Part shown: piece after piece, positions 1 through 7,306 of the stretch | Position numbering within the stretch: position 1 is the first letter of the stretch | Layout: every line of letters begins with the position of its first letter | Assembly (NCBI GenBank): GCA_022749935.1 | Contig: JAKIWQ010000012.1 | Span: forward strand, 1-36,196 | Direction of reading: 5' to 3' | Origin: Thermoplasmata archaeon | Lineage (GTDB): Archaea; Thermoplasmatota; Thermoplasmata; Lutacidiplasmatales; UBA184 | DNA: 36,196 bases | Program-made: the position numbers and the translations under genes | Notes under the pieces: generated by a model | Told to the model about the DNA's origin: nothing | The model's database searches: none | Seen by the model: only the letters and a program-made list of their open reading frames with translations

Positions 1-1458
1 GAACCGGTCCCCCTCGCCCGCCGCGATCGCCGTGATCGACCCGGGGTGGATGTTGTGGTTGATCAGCCAGAGGGACGCGAACGACCCGGCCGCGCTCATC
101 GTGATCGCCCCGACCGACCAGGGATGAATATGGACGCGGATCAGCGTCTCCATGAAGTAGGTGTTGAGCGCGAGCGCGGCAACCGAGGAGGCGAGGATGG
201 CGATGGCGCCGGCGACCACGCCGGGTTGGACGGAGAACGGACCCCACGGGGGGACGATGAGCCCCACCGCGACGAAGAGCACCACCACCTGAGTGCTCGT
301 GATCGCCAACTCGAGCCGCTGACGGCCGATGGCGTTGATGGCCGTCTGCATGACCTGACTCAGCGCGAGAGGGAGGGCCCCGACCACGAGGATGGCCATC
401 GCGAGGGCGCCGTTCGAGGCAAAGAATCCCGTGTAGAACACGTTGAGGAAATTGTACCGGTACGTGACGAGGGCCACCACGCCGGGGACGAGCAGCATGG
501 CCGAGTACCGAAGGGCTTGCCACGTTCCCTGTCGGATCGACTCGTACTTTTCCTGCCGATGGAGGCCGGCGAGGTAGGGGAAGAGCGGGGTCGCGACGGC
601 GGCCGGGAGGGAAAGAGTGAGGATACGGAAGCCGTTCGCGGCCAAGAACACCGAGAGGAATTTCGCCCCCAGCGACAGTCCCACGATGAGCGGGACCGCG
701 TTCGTGACCAGGTAGTTGATCAGAAGGCTCGCCATCAGCGGCCAGGCGAATTGGAAGAGCCGGGCGGCTTCCTTCCACCGGAACCGCCCCCGCCGCCGGT
801 AGATATCCGGCAGACAGAACAGCGTGGAGGCGACCGCTCCCGCGACGTAGGCGAGAGTGATCCCGAGGATGCTGAAGTCGAAGTAGGCGACGTAGAACAG
901 GAAGGGGAGTCGCGCGATCGCCTCGATGAGCGAGGGGTACTGGGCCTTCAGCGAGTTTCCCTCGCCGATGAACATGGAATTGTAGACGGTCGAGAAGGAC
1001 CAGAGGAGCGGTAAGAGCATGAACAGCCCGAACGCGAGGATCTGCTCGCTCCCGGTGGCGATCCGGCCACCGGCGACGGTCAGCGGGGCGATGACGAACA
1101 GGACGAGACCTGAGGCCCCGACCATCACCATCCGGACGAGGAGGTAGGTCGTCGTGTTGTCGCGGGCCGGCTTTCCCCGGGCGAGGAAGTACGTGTAGGC
1201 GGTCCCGAGCCGGAGGTCCCCGACCCCGTTGATGGACGACCCGATCAGAAGGAAGAGTTGGACCGTTCCGACGAGGGTGACCAGGGCCTGGTCCTTGTTC
1301 GTCTGCTTGATGAGGACGATGCTGCCGACCAGTCCGACGAGCTGTACGATGACGCTCGTCGCGAAGACCGCTCCGGAACTCAGCGTGAGGGAGAAGACCT
1401 GCTTCGGGACCGCGGGAGGCGGAGGCGAGGCACCCGACGCGGGACCCGGAGAAGCCAC
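1..1458 (-). CDS. Polysaccharide/oligosaccharide flippase (Wzx/MATE-like), 3'-truncated by window edge
   Basis: The minus-strand reading frame stays open from a GTG at 1458 to base 1, giving 486 codons without a stop, so the C-terminus lies outside the window. The translation is a run of hydrophobic helices separated by short basic loops, with about a dozen membrane segments visible. The first helix follows a short Pro/Ala/Ser-rich tail, and segments containing VFATSVIVQLVGLVGS and SLLINYLVTNAVPLIVG resemble the RfbX/Wzx group of the MOP exporter superfamily. Such proteins flip lipid-linked oligosaccharides for surface glycan or N-glycosylation pathways. GTG 1458 is chosen because an in-frame stop lies just upstream and no ATG is available. 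No neighbouring glycosyltransferase is visible, so the substrate is unknown. Confidence 0.75.
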   Translation of the reverse strand, partial: MASPGPASGASPPPPAVPKQVFSLTLSSGAVFATSVIVQLVGLVGSIVLIKQTNKDQALVTLVGTVQLFLLIGSSINGVGDLRLGTAYTYFLARGKPARDNTTTYLLVRMVMVGASGLVLFVIAPLTVAGGRIATGSEQILAFGLFMLLPLLWSFSTVYNSMFIGEGNSLKAQYPSLIEAIARLPFLFYVAYFDFSILGITLAYVAGAVASTLFCLPDIYRRRGRFRWKEAARLFQFAWPLMASLLINYLVTNAVPLIVGLSLGAKFLSVFLAANGFRILTLSLPAAVATPLFPYLAGLHRQEKYESIRQGTWQALRYSAMLLVPGVVALVTYRYNFLNVFYTGFFASNGALAMAILVVGALPLALSQVMQTAINAIGRQRLELAITSTQVVVLFVAVGLIVPPWGPFSVQPGVVAGAIAILASSVAALALNTYFMETLIRVHIHPWSVGAITMSAAGSFASLWLINHNIHPGSITAIAAGEGDRF

Positions 1459-1549
1459 GGAGAATCGGGAGTCCCACGCGGCGGCCCCCTCTTAGTCCTC
1501 TCGGTGGACACGGGCGCTGGCCCGGCGCTCGACCCGAGCCGGGGGATTC

Positions 1550-1999
1550 CTAGTGGGGCACGTACCAGACGTAGTAGGTCGTAAACCCGAAGAGGAGAAC
1601 CCCCCACCACAACCCGAGTTCGGTCCGCATCCAGACCTTGTAGCGTCGGAACCGCCACCGCTCCGGGATCCAGTCCGTCGCAGCGACCAGAATGATGAAT
1701 ACGCCGAGGGCCTCCGCCGCAACGCCCAGGACGAGCATCACGGTCGGGACGAGGTAGAATTCCTCCCCGATCTCCGCCGGGATCCCGGGCAGTACGTACT
1801 TCAGGTACTCCGGGACCATCCACGAAAGCACGATCGGGATGTTGACGAGCACCATCGAGCTCTGGAGGTACATGTGGGCCCGGATGTGCCCCCGCCGGAC
1901 GAGGAACATCCCGACAATCAGAAGGACGGCGATGACGACTTCGGCCACGAGGACGACGTCGGAGTAGCTCGGCGAGTCGGCCGGAAAGAGTCCGCTCAC
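1550..1999 (-). CDS. DUF420-like small integral membrane protein
   Basis: This encodes about 149 residues with four predicted membrane helices. A basic, His-containing loop (RRGHIRAHMYLQ) follows helix 1, and a C-terminal aromatic helix ends in YYVWYVPH. The spaced histidines and the arginine-containing loop before the last helix resemble DUF420 (YozB-like) proteins, which are often linked to respiratory oxidase genes; that link is family knowledge and is not visible here. The frame extends to a GTG at 2110, but the extra 37 residues are Pro/Ser/Arg-rich and would leave only 20 nt to the divergent gene at 2131, so GTG 1999 is preferred. The function is unknown. Confidence 0.6.
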   Translation of the reverse strand: MSGLFPADSPSYSDVVLVAEVVIAVLLIVGMFLVRRGHIRAHMYLQSSMVLVNIPIVLSWMVPEYLKYVLPGIPAEIGEEFYLVPTVMLVLGVAAEALGVFIILVAATDWIPERWRFRRYKVWMRTELGLWWGVLLFGFTTYYVWYVPH

Positions 2000-2130
2000 G
2001 CCCCCCTCGACCGGGGGATGGGATTCGACCCTAGGGGATGTTCCTTTCGCTCCGCCGGACGCGGGGGTAGAGTCGCGCGACCACCCGCTGGAGCACAATC
2101 TCCTTAGCACGGCGAAGCTCGTCGTCCCTC

Positions 2131-2622
2131 GTGGCCGTCCTAGATGAGGAAATGAAACGGCTCGTTCGGAGGCAGCGTCTCGGGTTTGTCGCCACCGTCG
2201 CCCCCGACGGGACTCCCAACCTCTCCCCCAAAGGTTCGACCACGGTGTGGGGGGAGGACCAGATCGTGTTCGCCGATGTCCTATCTCCGCGCACGATCCG
2301 GAATCTGGTCGACAACCCGAGGGTCGAGATCAACGTCGTGGACCCCTTCACCCGGAAAGGCTTCCGGTTCAAGGGGAAGGGGACGGTGCTGCGGTCGGGC
2401 GCTGAGTATTGGAAAATCATCGAAATGTACAAGGCCGATGGCACCGACGTGCGTCGCATCCGGGCCATCGTCGTCGTCCGAGTCGAATTTGCGGCGCCCC
2501 TGATCTCCCCCGCGTACGAGGTCGGAGTTGGGGAGGCCGATATGACCCGGTCGTGGGAAGAATACTACCGCCGCTGCCGTGCGGGCGAAGCGGACCCCGG
2601 ACGACCGATCCTGGATGTGTAG
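2131..2622 (+). CDS. Pyridoxamine 5'-phosphate oxidase-like FMN-binding split-barrel protein
   Basis: This is a 163-residue protein starting at GTG. The N-terminal pattern RLGFVATVAPDGTPNLSPKG is typical of the PNPOx-like split barrel, in which the strand after the Asp-Gly turn leads into the flavin-binding strand. It continues with a FADVLSPRTIRNLVDNPRV segment and a basic KGFRFKGKG turn, which usually contact the FMN phosphate. The length matches stand-alone flavoproteins of this superfamily, which bind FMN, F420 or haem, so the cofactor and substrate cannot be assigned. An ATG eight codons downstream (2152) would remove only seven residues. It is divergent from the DUF420-like gene and upstream of the convergent tRNA-Trp. 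Confidence 0.75.
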   Translation: MAVLDEEMKRLVRRQRLGFVATVAPDGTPNLSPKGSTTVWGEDQIVFADVLSPRTIRNLVDNPRVEINVVDPFTRKGFRFKGKGTVLRSGAEYWKIIEMYKADGTDVRRIRAIVVVRVEFAAPLISPAYEVGVGEADMTRSWEEYYRRCRAGEADPGRPILDV

Positions 2623-2688
2623 AGAGCCTCGACCGGGGGGCGACCGGTCCTGCGAACAGCGCCGCGGGAGTGCCGCCCTGCTCGGGTG

Positions 2689-2708
2689 CCCTTTCCCTAG
2701 GGGAAGGG
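2689..2708 (-). terminator. Short inverted repeat downstream of tRNA-Trp
   Basis: A nearly perfect inverted repeat (CCCTTTCCC / GGGGAAGGG around a TA centre) lies just beyond the 3' end of the tRNA. It is followed by pyrimidine-rich sequence on the minus strand. It could be a transcript end or trailer-processing structure shared with the convergent gene ending at 2622. No long oligo-T tract of the usual archaeal terminator type is present, so the role is tentative. Confidence 0.3.
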
Positions 2709-2714
2709 GAAGGG

Positions 2715-2874
2715 TGGGAGCAGGGGGATTTGAACCCCCATATGCGGGTCTCTCCGCGCGCTCCAGTCATTCGTCACAGGGGCGACATGCACCCCTCCGC
2801 AGACCCAATTCTCAGGGGACCTTTCGGTCGCCCTGACTGGAGCCCGCTGGTCTACCAAGTTAGCCTATGCTCCC
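2715..2874 (-). tRNA. tRNA-Trp (anticodon CCA) with an 87-nt intron
   Basis: On the minus strand, acceptor GGGAGCA (2874-2868) pairs with TGCTCCC (2722-2716), with discriminator A at 2715. The T arm is GGGGG-TTCAAAT-CCCCC, and the anticodon stem GCGGG/CCCGC encloses loop CTCCAGA, giving anticodon CCA. The mature RNA would be 73 nt. An intron occupies 2836-2750, between positions 37 and 38, the standard archaeal site. Loop bases CTCC can pair with GGAG (2755-2752) next to a three-base AGA bulge, as expected on the exon side of a bulge-helix-bulge. The D stem is weak: G-C, G-C, then a C12/A23 mismatch and U13-G22. The terminal CCA is not encoded. Confidence 0.88.
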
Positions 2875-2901
2875 TCCCCACTCCCCCGGAGGTTCGGGAG
2901 A

Positions 2902-2908
2902 GATATCC
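2902..2908 (-). promoter_or_regulatory. TATA-like box for tRNA-Trp
   Basis: Reading on the minus strand, GATATC lies about 28-34 nt upstream of the tRNA 5' end at 2874. This is the usual spacing for an archaeal TBP site in an otherwise GC-rich stretch. Confidence 0.4.
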
Positions 2909-2970
2909 TTTGTTGTGGTCGCGCGGGTCGGATTCGACGCGGCCTCCTCCCGACCTGAGTCGACGTAACC

Positions 2971-2976
2971 CTTATC
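2971..2976 (+). promoter_or_regulatory. TATA-like box for the BtuFCD-type operon
   Basis: CTTATC is centred about 28 nt upstream of the ATG at 3002, and a locally AT-richer stretch follows. The spacing fits a leaderless archaeal transcript starting at or next to the ATG. Confidence 0.45.
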
Positions 2977-3001
2977 TGAAACACTGTTTGTCTGTAGACT
3001 A

Positions 3002-4021
3002 ATGTCGTTGAATGTTCCTCCTTCGAAACCCCCCAGCGCCGGCCGGACCATCTCCTTGGTTTGGGTGGTCGTCATCGCTCTCGTGGTCGGAGGCGCGGCG
3101 GTGGCGGGGACGGCCGTGTACTTCATCGCCCACTCGTCCTCCCAGACCCCGGGCACACTCCGAATCACGGACGATCTGGGTCGGACCGTGACGGTGCCGC
3201 ATGCCCCGGCCCGCCTGGCCGTGTTGAGTCCGAGCATCATGGACATCGTCTACCGCCTCGGCCTTCGAAGCCACGTGGTCGCGGTCGATTGTTACGCCAA
3301 CCTCGGCGCTTCGACCGGACTTTCGGAGGATTATTCACCGGACCAGATCGCCCGCTGGAACCTCTCCTCGTCCATGTGTGTCCAAGTCGGCCCCACGTTC
3401 GTGCCCGAGATGCTCGTCAACCTCACGCCCCAACTCGTCCTCGCGTCTACGATCGTCTCGGTGAGCGCCGTGGAGGAGATCTCGAATCAACTTCACGTGC
3501 CGGTCGTGATGCTTCAACCTCCTACCTTGAGTGGCATCCTCTACGACGATGCGCTCGTCGGGGAGATCTTCGGGGTCAACTCATCCGCGACGACCCTCAA
3601 TGCCCAGCTGTCCGCAGGCCTATTCAACGCCACGAACATCAGCGGGTCGGCCTTCTCCTTCCCGACCGTGCTGGTGACGTACTCGGTAGACTCGGGGGGC
3701 TACTGGACGTTCGGTCCGGGAACCTTCGGATTGTCGCTCATCGAGATCTCGGGAGCGACGAGCATCAGTGCGACCGCCACGACCCCCTACCCGGAACTCT
3801 CGAGCGCTCAGGTCCTGTTGGACAATCCTCAGTTCATCATCTACGGCACGGGGTTCGGCCTCAATGAGAGCACGTTCGCCGGCGGCCCCGATTGGTCCCA
3901 GTTCGCCGCCGTCCAGGCCGGCAATGTTAGTGGGATCAACTCGAACTGGCTGACCGAGCCCGACCCGACGATGATCCTCGAGGGAATCCCGACGCTGGAC
4001 GCCTTATTCCATCCGGCCTAG
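3002..4021 (+). CDS. ABC transporter substrate-binding protein, BtuF/FhuD-like (cobalamin or Fe-siderophore)
   Basis: The protein has 339 residues. A cytoplasmic N-terminal tail is followed by one hydrophobic anchor at about residues 19-43, and then by the opening typical of type III binding proteins (ITDDLGRTVTVPHAPARLAVL, then a MDIVYRLGL segment). There is no lipobox cysteine, so it is probably membrane-tethered by the helix. It would capture cobalamin or a chelated metal outside the cell and hand it to the permease encoded 18 nt downstream. Several N-glycosylation sequons are visible (for example NLS, NATN), consistent with an exposed protein. Substrate choice between B12 and siderophore cannot be settled from sequence; the operon composition favours this class in general. 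Confidence 0.85.
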   Translation: MSLNVPPSKPPSAGRTISLVWVVVIALVVGGAAVAGTAVYFIAHSSSQTPGTLRITDDLGRTVTVPHAPARLAVLSPSIMDIVYRLGLRSHVVAVDCYANLGASTGLSEDYSPDQIARWNLSSSMCVQVGPTFVPEMLVNLTPQLVLASTIVSVSAVEEISNQLHVPVVMLQPPTLSGILYDDALVGEIFGVNSSATTLNAQLSAGLFNATNISGSAFSFPTVLVTYSVDSGGYWTFGPGTFGLSLIEISGATSISATATTPYPELSSAQVLLDNPQFIIYGTGFGLNESTFAGGPDWSQFAAVQAGNVSGINSNWLTEPDPTMILEGIPTLDALFHPA

Positions 4022-4039
4022 CGTAGCCTCGGACCCGGC

Positions 4040-5128
4040 GTGTCGACCGCGACCCTGCGACCCGTTCCCACCCGTCGGTGGGCCCCCGGGTTGGTCATCC
4101 TCGTCGGCGGGGGTGTGCTCGTCGTCCTCTCCGCGCTCCTGGGCGCGGTCGACGTCCCCGTGCAAGGGGGCCTCCAGATCCTCCTTCACCAGCTTTCCGG
4201 AGGCCAGCTCTTCCCGGACCCTTGCCGTGGGACCGGATGGTCATCGGGCCGGTGCGGAGCCTACACGTTCATCGTCTGGGACCTCTACCTCCCCGAGGTC
4301 CTCCTGGCCCTCGTGGTCGGCGCGGCGCTCGGGATTGCCGGAGGCGCCCTCCAGGGGGTCTTCCGCAATCCTCTCGCCGACCCCTTCCTGCTCGGGATCT
4401 CCAGCGGGGGAACGCTGGGAGCCGCCATCGTCTACGTCTACCGGATCGGGGTCGGCCACGCGGACCTCTACCTGCCGGCGTTTGCCTTTGTCGGAGCGAT
4501 CTCGACCGGACTCCTCATCCTAGCGGTGGCCCGCGGTCGATACGGCTCGGTCGAGACGCTGCTCCTCACAGGAGTGGCCATAGCTAACCTGCTGTCCGCG
4601 ATCCTGTCTCTCGTCCTGCTCTACAATCCGGTCTCGGGGGAGCAGGTCACGTTCTGGCTGCTCGGGGGTCTCGGTCTCGCCGATTGGCAGGTCGACGGAC
4701 TCGCTGTGGGCGCGGTGCTCATCCTGGGGACCCTCCTCTGCCTCTACGGGCGCGAGCTCAACCTCCTCCAACTGGGCCCGGACGTGGCCCAGAGCGCCGG
4801 AGTCGATGCGGCCCGCGTTCGCGTGCGCGTAATCCTGCTCGCGTCCCTCGTTACGGCCATCGCGGTCGCGTTCACGGGAATCATCGGGTTCGTCGGACTC
4901 GTCTCACCCCATATCGTGCGGCGGTTAGCCGGTAGCGACTATCGGATCGTCCTCCCCGGGGGCGCCGCCGTGGGAGCGCTCTTTCTCCTCGCAGCCCGCG
5001 ACATCTCCTACCTCGCGTTCCCTCGCGTAGTGCTCCCTCTCGGGATTTTCACCGCCTTCGCCGGAGTGCCGTTCTTCCTCTACCTGCTCTATCGCCAGCG
5101 CCGACTGGCACCGATGGGGGGAGGCTGA
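4040..5128 (+). CDS. FecCD/BtuC-family ABC transporter permease
   Basis: This is a 362-residue polytopic protein with about ten membrane helices. The family motif region LALVVGAALGIAGGALQGVFRNPLADP is followed by LLGISSGGTLGA, both hallmarks of BtuC/FecC/FhuB permeases. The cytoplasmic coupling loop is recognisable near GFVGLVSPHIVRRLAGSDYR. It starts at GTG 4040, 18 nt after the binding protein, and its TGA overlaps the ATG of the ATPase gene (TGATG at 5126-5130), indicating translational coupling. The predicted role is the homodimeric membrane channel of the importer. The length is slightly above the usual 330 residues because of a hydrophilic loop after the first helix that contains two cysteines. 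Confidence 0.9.
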   Translation: MSTATLRPVPTRRWAPGLVILVGGGVLVVLSALLGAVDVPVQGGLQILLHQLSGGQLFPDPCRGTGWSSGRCGAYTFIVWDLYLPEVLLALVVGAALGIAGGALQGVFRNPLADPFLLGISSGGTLGAAIVYVYRIGVGHADLYLPAFAFVGAISTGLLILAVARGRYGSVETLLLTGVAIANLLSAILSLVLLYNPVSGEQVTFWLLGGLGLADWQVDGLAVGAVLILGTLLCLYGRELNLLQLGPDVAQSAGVDAARVRVRVILLASLVTAIAVAFTGIIGFVGLVSPHIVRRLAGSDYRIVLPGGAAVGALFLLAARDISYLAFPRVVLPLGIFTAFAGVPFFLYLLYRQRRLAPMGGG

Positions 5129-6447
5129 TGGGCTCACCGCTCGCGGTCCACTCCTCCGGCCTCGAGGTGCGGTTTGGTTCCCGAATTGCCCTACACGCGG
5201 TCGATTTCGACGTCGCGGCGGGCGAATTCGTCGCGCTCGTCGGACCGAACGGGTCGGGAAAGACGACCCTGCTCCGGACCGTGCTGGGTTTCCTCACCCC
5301 GGACCAAGGATCGGTCGAGGTGTTCGGGACCCCGGTCCTCGACCTTGCGATACGGGACCGGGCGCGTCGCGTCGCCTGGGTCCCCCAAGAAGAAACTCTG
5401 CGGGACAACGTACCGCTGCTCCAGTACGTCCTGTATGGCCGCTACCCGTTCCACCACCCACTCGACAGCGACACCGAGGCGGACCGGGTGCTCGCTCGGC
5501 GGATCCTCGGCGACGTCGGGCTCGCCGACCGGGCCGAGGACGGGATCCTCTCCATCAGTGGGGGCGAGCGGCAGCGAGCGATCCTCGCCCGAGCACTCGC
5601 CCAAGAAACCCCCCTTCTCCTCCTCGACGAGCCCACAGCCCATCTCGATGTCGCCCACCAGCTGGACCTGTTGAGTCGGGTCCGGAGCCTGTCACGCACC
5701 CGGGGGGTCACGGTGATCGCCGCCCTGCACGACCTCAACCTCGCAGCTCGCTTCTCGGACCGGATCGTCGTGCTCTCCCGAGGTCGACGCGTCGCCGACG
5801 GCTCGCCCAAGGATGTGCTGTCGGAGGACCTCCTCGCCCGGGTCTGGGGGGTGGACGCCGATCTCGCCGTGGATTCGCGCAGTGGCCTCCCGTACCTCCT
5901 TCCCCGGCGACTCATCACGGAAACTCGTCCGGCCCCGTCCTCCCTCTCCCCCGGTCCGGTCCATGTGGTGGGCGGCGGAGGCGCGGCCGCACCTCTTCTC
6001 CGGGCCCTGGTGGACGACGGGTTCCGGGTCACGGCCGGGGCTCTGCACCTCCTCGACACGGACGCCGAGACCGCCGATTCTCTCGGCATCGTGGCGGCCG
6101 TCGAGGGGCCGTTCGCGCCGCTCGGCGCGGAGTCGCGAGCCCGGCACCGGGCGCTGTTAGAGGAAGCCCGGGTGATCGTCGTCGCACCGTTCGCTGTCGG
6201 TCCCTCGAATCTCGCGAACTTGGAGGATGTCCTGCCCTTCGTCGGTCGAGTCCCGGTACTCCTGGTGGAGCCGCCGGCGGGGAGTGAGCTCGATTTTGCC
6301 GGCGGGGCAGCGACCGCCCTACGCGCCGCGCTCGGCGCGTCCGGAGCCGTGGCGGTCCCGGACGTCGCCGCGGCCGTCCGAGCCGTCCACCAGGCACTAG
6401 CGCCGGTGTCGACGGCTTCCGCGGCCCCGAGCCCCGTCGAGGGATAG
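5128..6447 (+). CDS. BtuD/FhuC-like ABC transporter ATPase with extra C-terminal domain
   Basis: Residues 1-265 form a complete ABC ATPase: Walker A GPNGSGKTT (39-47), Q-loop near WVPQEE, signature SGGERQR (144-150), Walker B LLLLDEPTAHLD (163-174) and switch His201 in ALHDLN. This is the BtuD/FhuC/FecE type. A second domain of about 150 residues follows from residue 277. It has a glycine-rich VHVVGGGG strand-turn at its start and alternating hydrophobic strands and helices, like a Rossmann-type fold. Extended ATPases of this kind are known to me in archaeal BtuD proteins, but the job of the tail is not established. The start ATG overlaps the permease stop. The last 51 bases overlap the convergent regulator gene. 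Confidence 0.88.
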   Translation: MGSPLAVHSSGLEVRFGSRIALHAVDFDVAAGEFVALVGPNGSGKTTLLRTVLGFLTPDQGSVEVFGTPVLDLAIRDRARRVAWVPQEETLRDNVPLLQYVLYGRYPFHHPLDSDTEADRVLARRILGDVGLADRAEDGILSISGGERQRAILARALAQETPLLLLDEPTAHLDVAHQLDLLSRVRSLSRTRGVTVIAALHDLNLAARFSDRIVVLSRGRRVADGSPKDVLSEDLLARVWGVDADLAVDSRSGLPYLLPRRLITETRPAPSSLSPGPVHVVGGGGAAAPLLRALVDDGFRVTAGALHLLDTDAETADSLGIVAAVEGPFAPLGAESRARHRALLEEARVIVVAPFAVGPSNLANLEDVLPFVGRVPVLLVEPPAGSELDFAGGAATALRAALGASGAVAVPDVAAAVRAVHQALAPVSTASAAPSPVEG

Positions 6448-7278
6448 GAACGCGAGCGGAGGGACGTCGGGCCCCTCGAGCTGCTCGAAGACGCGGGGCA
6501 GATCCCGGTCGACGACGACCAGCGTGCAGTCGACCCCAAGACGGGTGGCTTCGACGATCGCCGCGGCCACTCCGAAGCGAACGAAGGGTCGGTTCGGCGC
6601 GGCTCGGCTGAGGAGGTGAAACGCTTCGAGACCCGAAGCCAGCAGCAAACCTTCGGGGGCACCGGCTACGACCGAACGGGTCTCGGAAACGAGGGAGGAC
6701 TCGGCCAGCCGGTCCCCGGGGAGGGCCAGGACCGAAAGCCGCCCGTGGGGCAACGGCACGATCCCCTCGAGCTCTCCCACCTCGACCAAGGCCCCTTCGG
6801 CCGCCGAGGAATGGGCCCGGCCCCGGGATCCGCGGCTCGACCCGGAACGTGCGGTGAGGGTGCCTCCACGGATCTCGAGCGCCACCATTTCCCCGAGGCG
6901 AATGGGCGTCGTGGCCAGGGCCCGCGTGGTCCGCACGATATGGAGACGGTCCAACCGGTCCGCGAGGTCGTCCCGGACGCTCCCGAACGCCGAGTGGAGC
7001 CAATCGACCCCGCGGACGGTGGAGCGATACCTCCCCCCGGTCACCTCCACGAAGCCCCGCCGGGAGAGCGAGCGATAGGTGTGGGAGGCCGCCTGGACGG
7101 TAAGGCCGAGGCGGGTGGCGACCGAGCGGAGATTCGTCACCTCGCGCGTTTCACATTCGTAGAGAAAGAGCAGGTCGCTGACCGTACCTGCCCGTCGAAG
7201 GGTCGAGAGACCACCCCGGCCGGGGGGCTGAGTCCGACTCGCCGGGGCCACGGGTCGGGGAGACACGGCAGGGTACAA
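6397..7278 (-). CDS. Winged-helix transcriptional regulator with uncharacterised C-terminal domain
   Basis: Up to 293 residues are encoded. Residues about 30-90 form a winged helix (DLLFLYECETREVTNLRSVA, then a recognition-helix segment QAASHTYRSLSRRGFVEV and a wing ending in a basic turn), as in MarR-like archaeal regulators. The remaining 200 residues look like a mixed alpha/beta domain that could sense a ligand or dimerise; it may correspond to the archaeal DUF7839 group, but I cannot confirm that. The start is uncertain: TTG 7278 gives the longest form, and GTG 7266 would remove four residues. It lies 28 nt downstream of uvrB on the same strand, so it may be co-transcribed with larE and uvrB. 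It also runs antisense over the last 51 bases of the ABC ATPase gene. Confidence 0.7.
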   Translation of the reverse strand: MYPAVSPRPVAPASRTQPPGRGGLSTLRRAGTVSDLLFLYECETREVTNLRSVATRLGLTVQAASHTYRSLSRRGFVEVTGGRYRSTVRGVDWLHSAFGSVRDDLADRLDRLHIVRTTRALATTPIRLGEMVALEIRGGTLTARSGSSRGSRGRAHSSAAEGALVEVGELEGIVPLPHGRLSVLALPGDRLAESSLVSETRSVVAGAPEGLLLASGLEAFHLLSRAAPNRPFVRFGVAAAIVEATRLGVDCTLVVVDRDLPRVFEQLEGPDVPPLAFLSLDGARGRGSRRHRR

Positions 7279-7306
7279 GAGGACCCCGGGGGCGCACCGA
7301 GGTGGC

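Noticed and set aside
46-1014. Plus-strand 322-codon open frame at the window start
   Set aside because: It is antisense to a clear multi-helix membrane protein and very rich in Asp, Glu, Arg and Gly, as expected for the reverse complement of a hydrophobic gene.
3002-6447. Cobalamin riboswitch upstream of the BtuFCD-type operon
   Set aside because: The leader is only a few bases if transcription starts from the CTTATC element; there is no room for the long conserved riboswitch and none is seen in 2880-3001.
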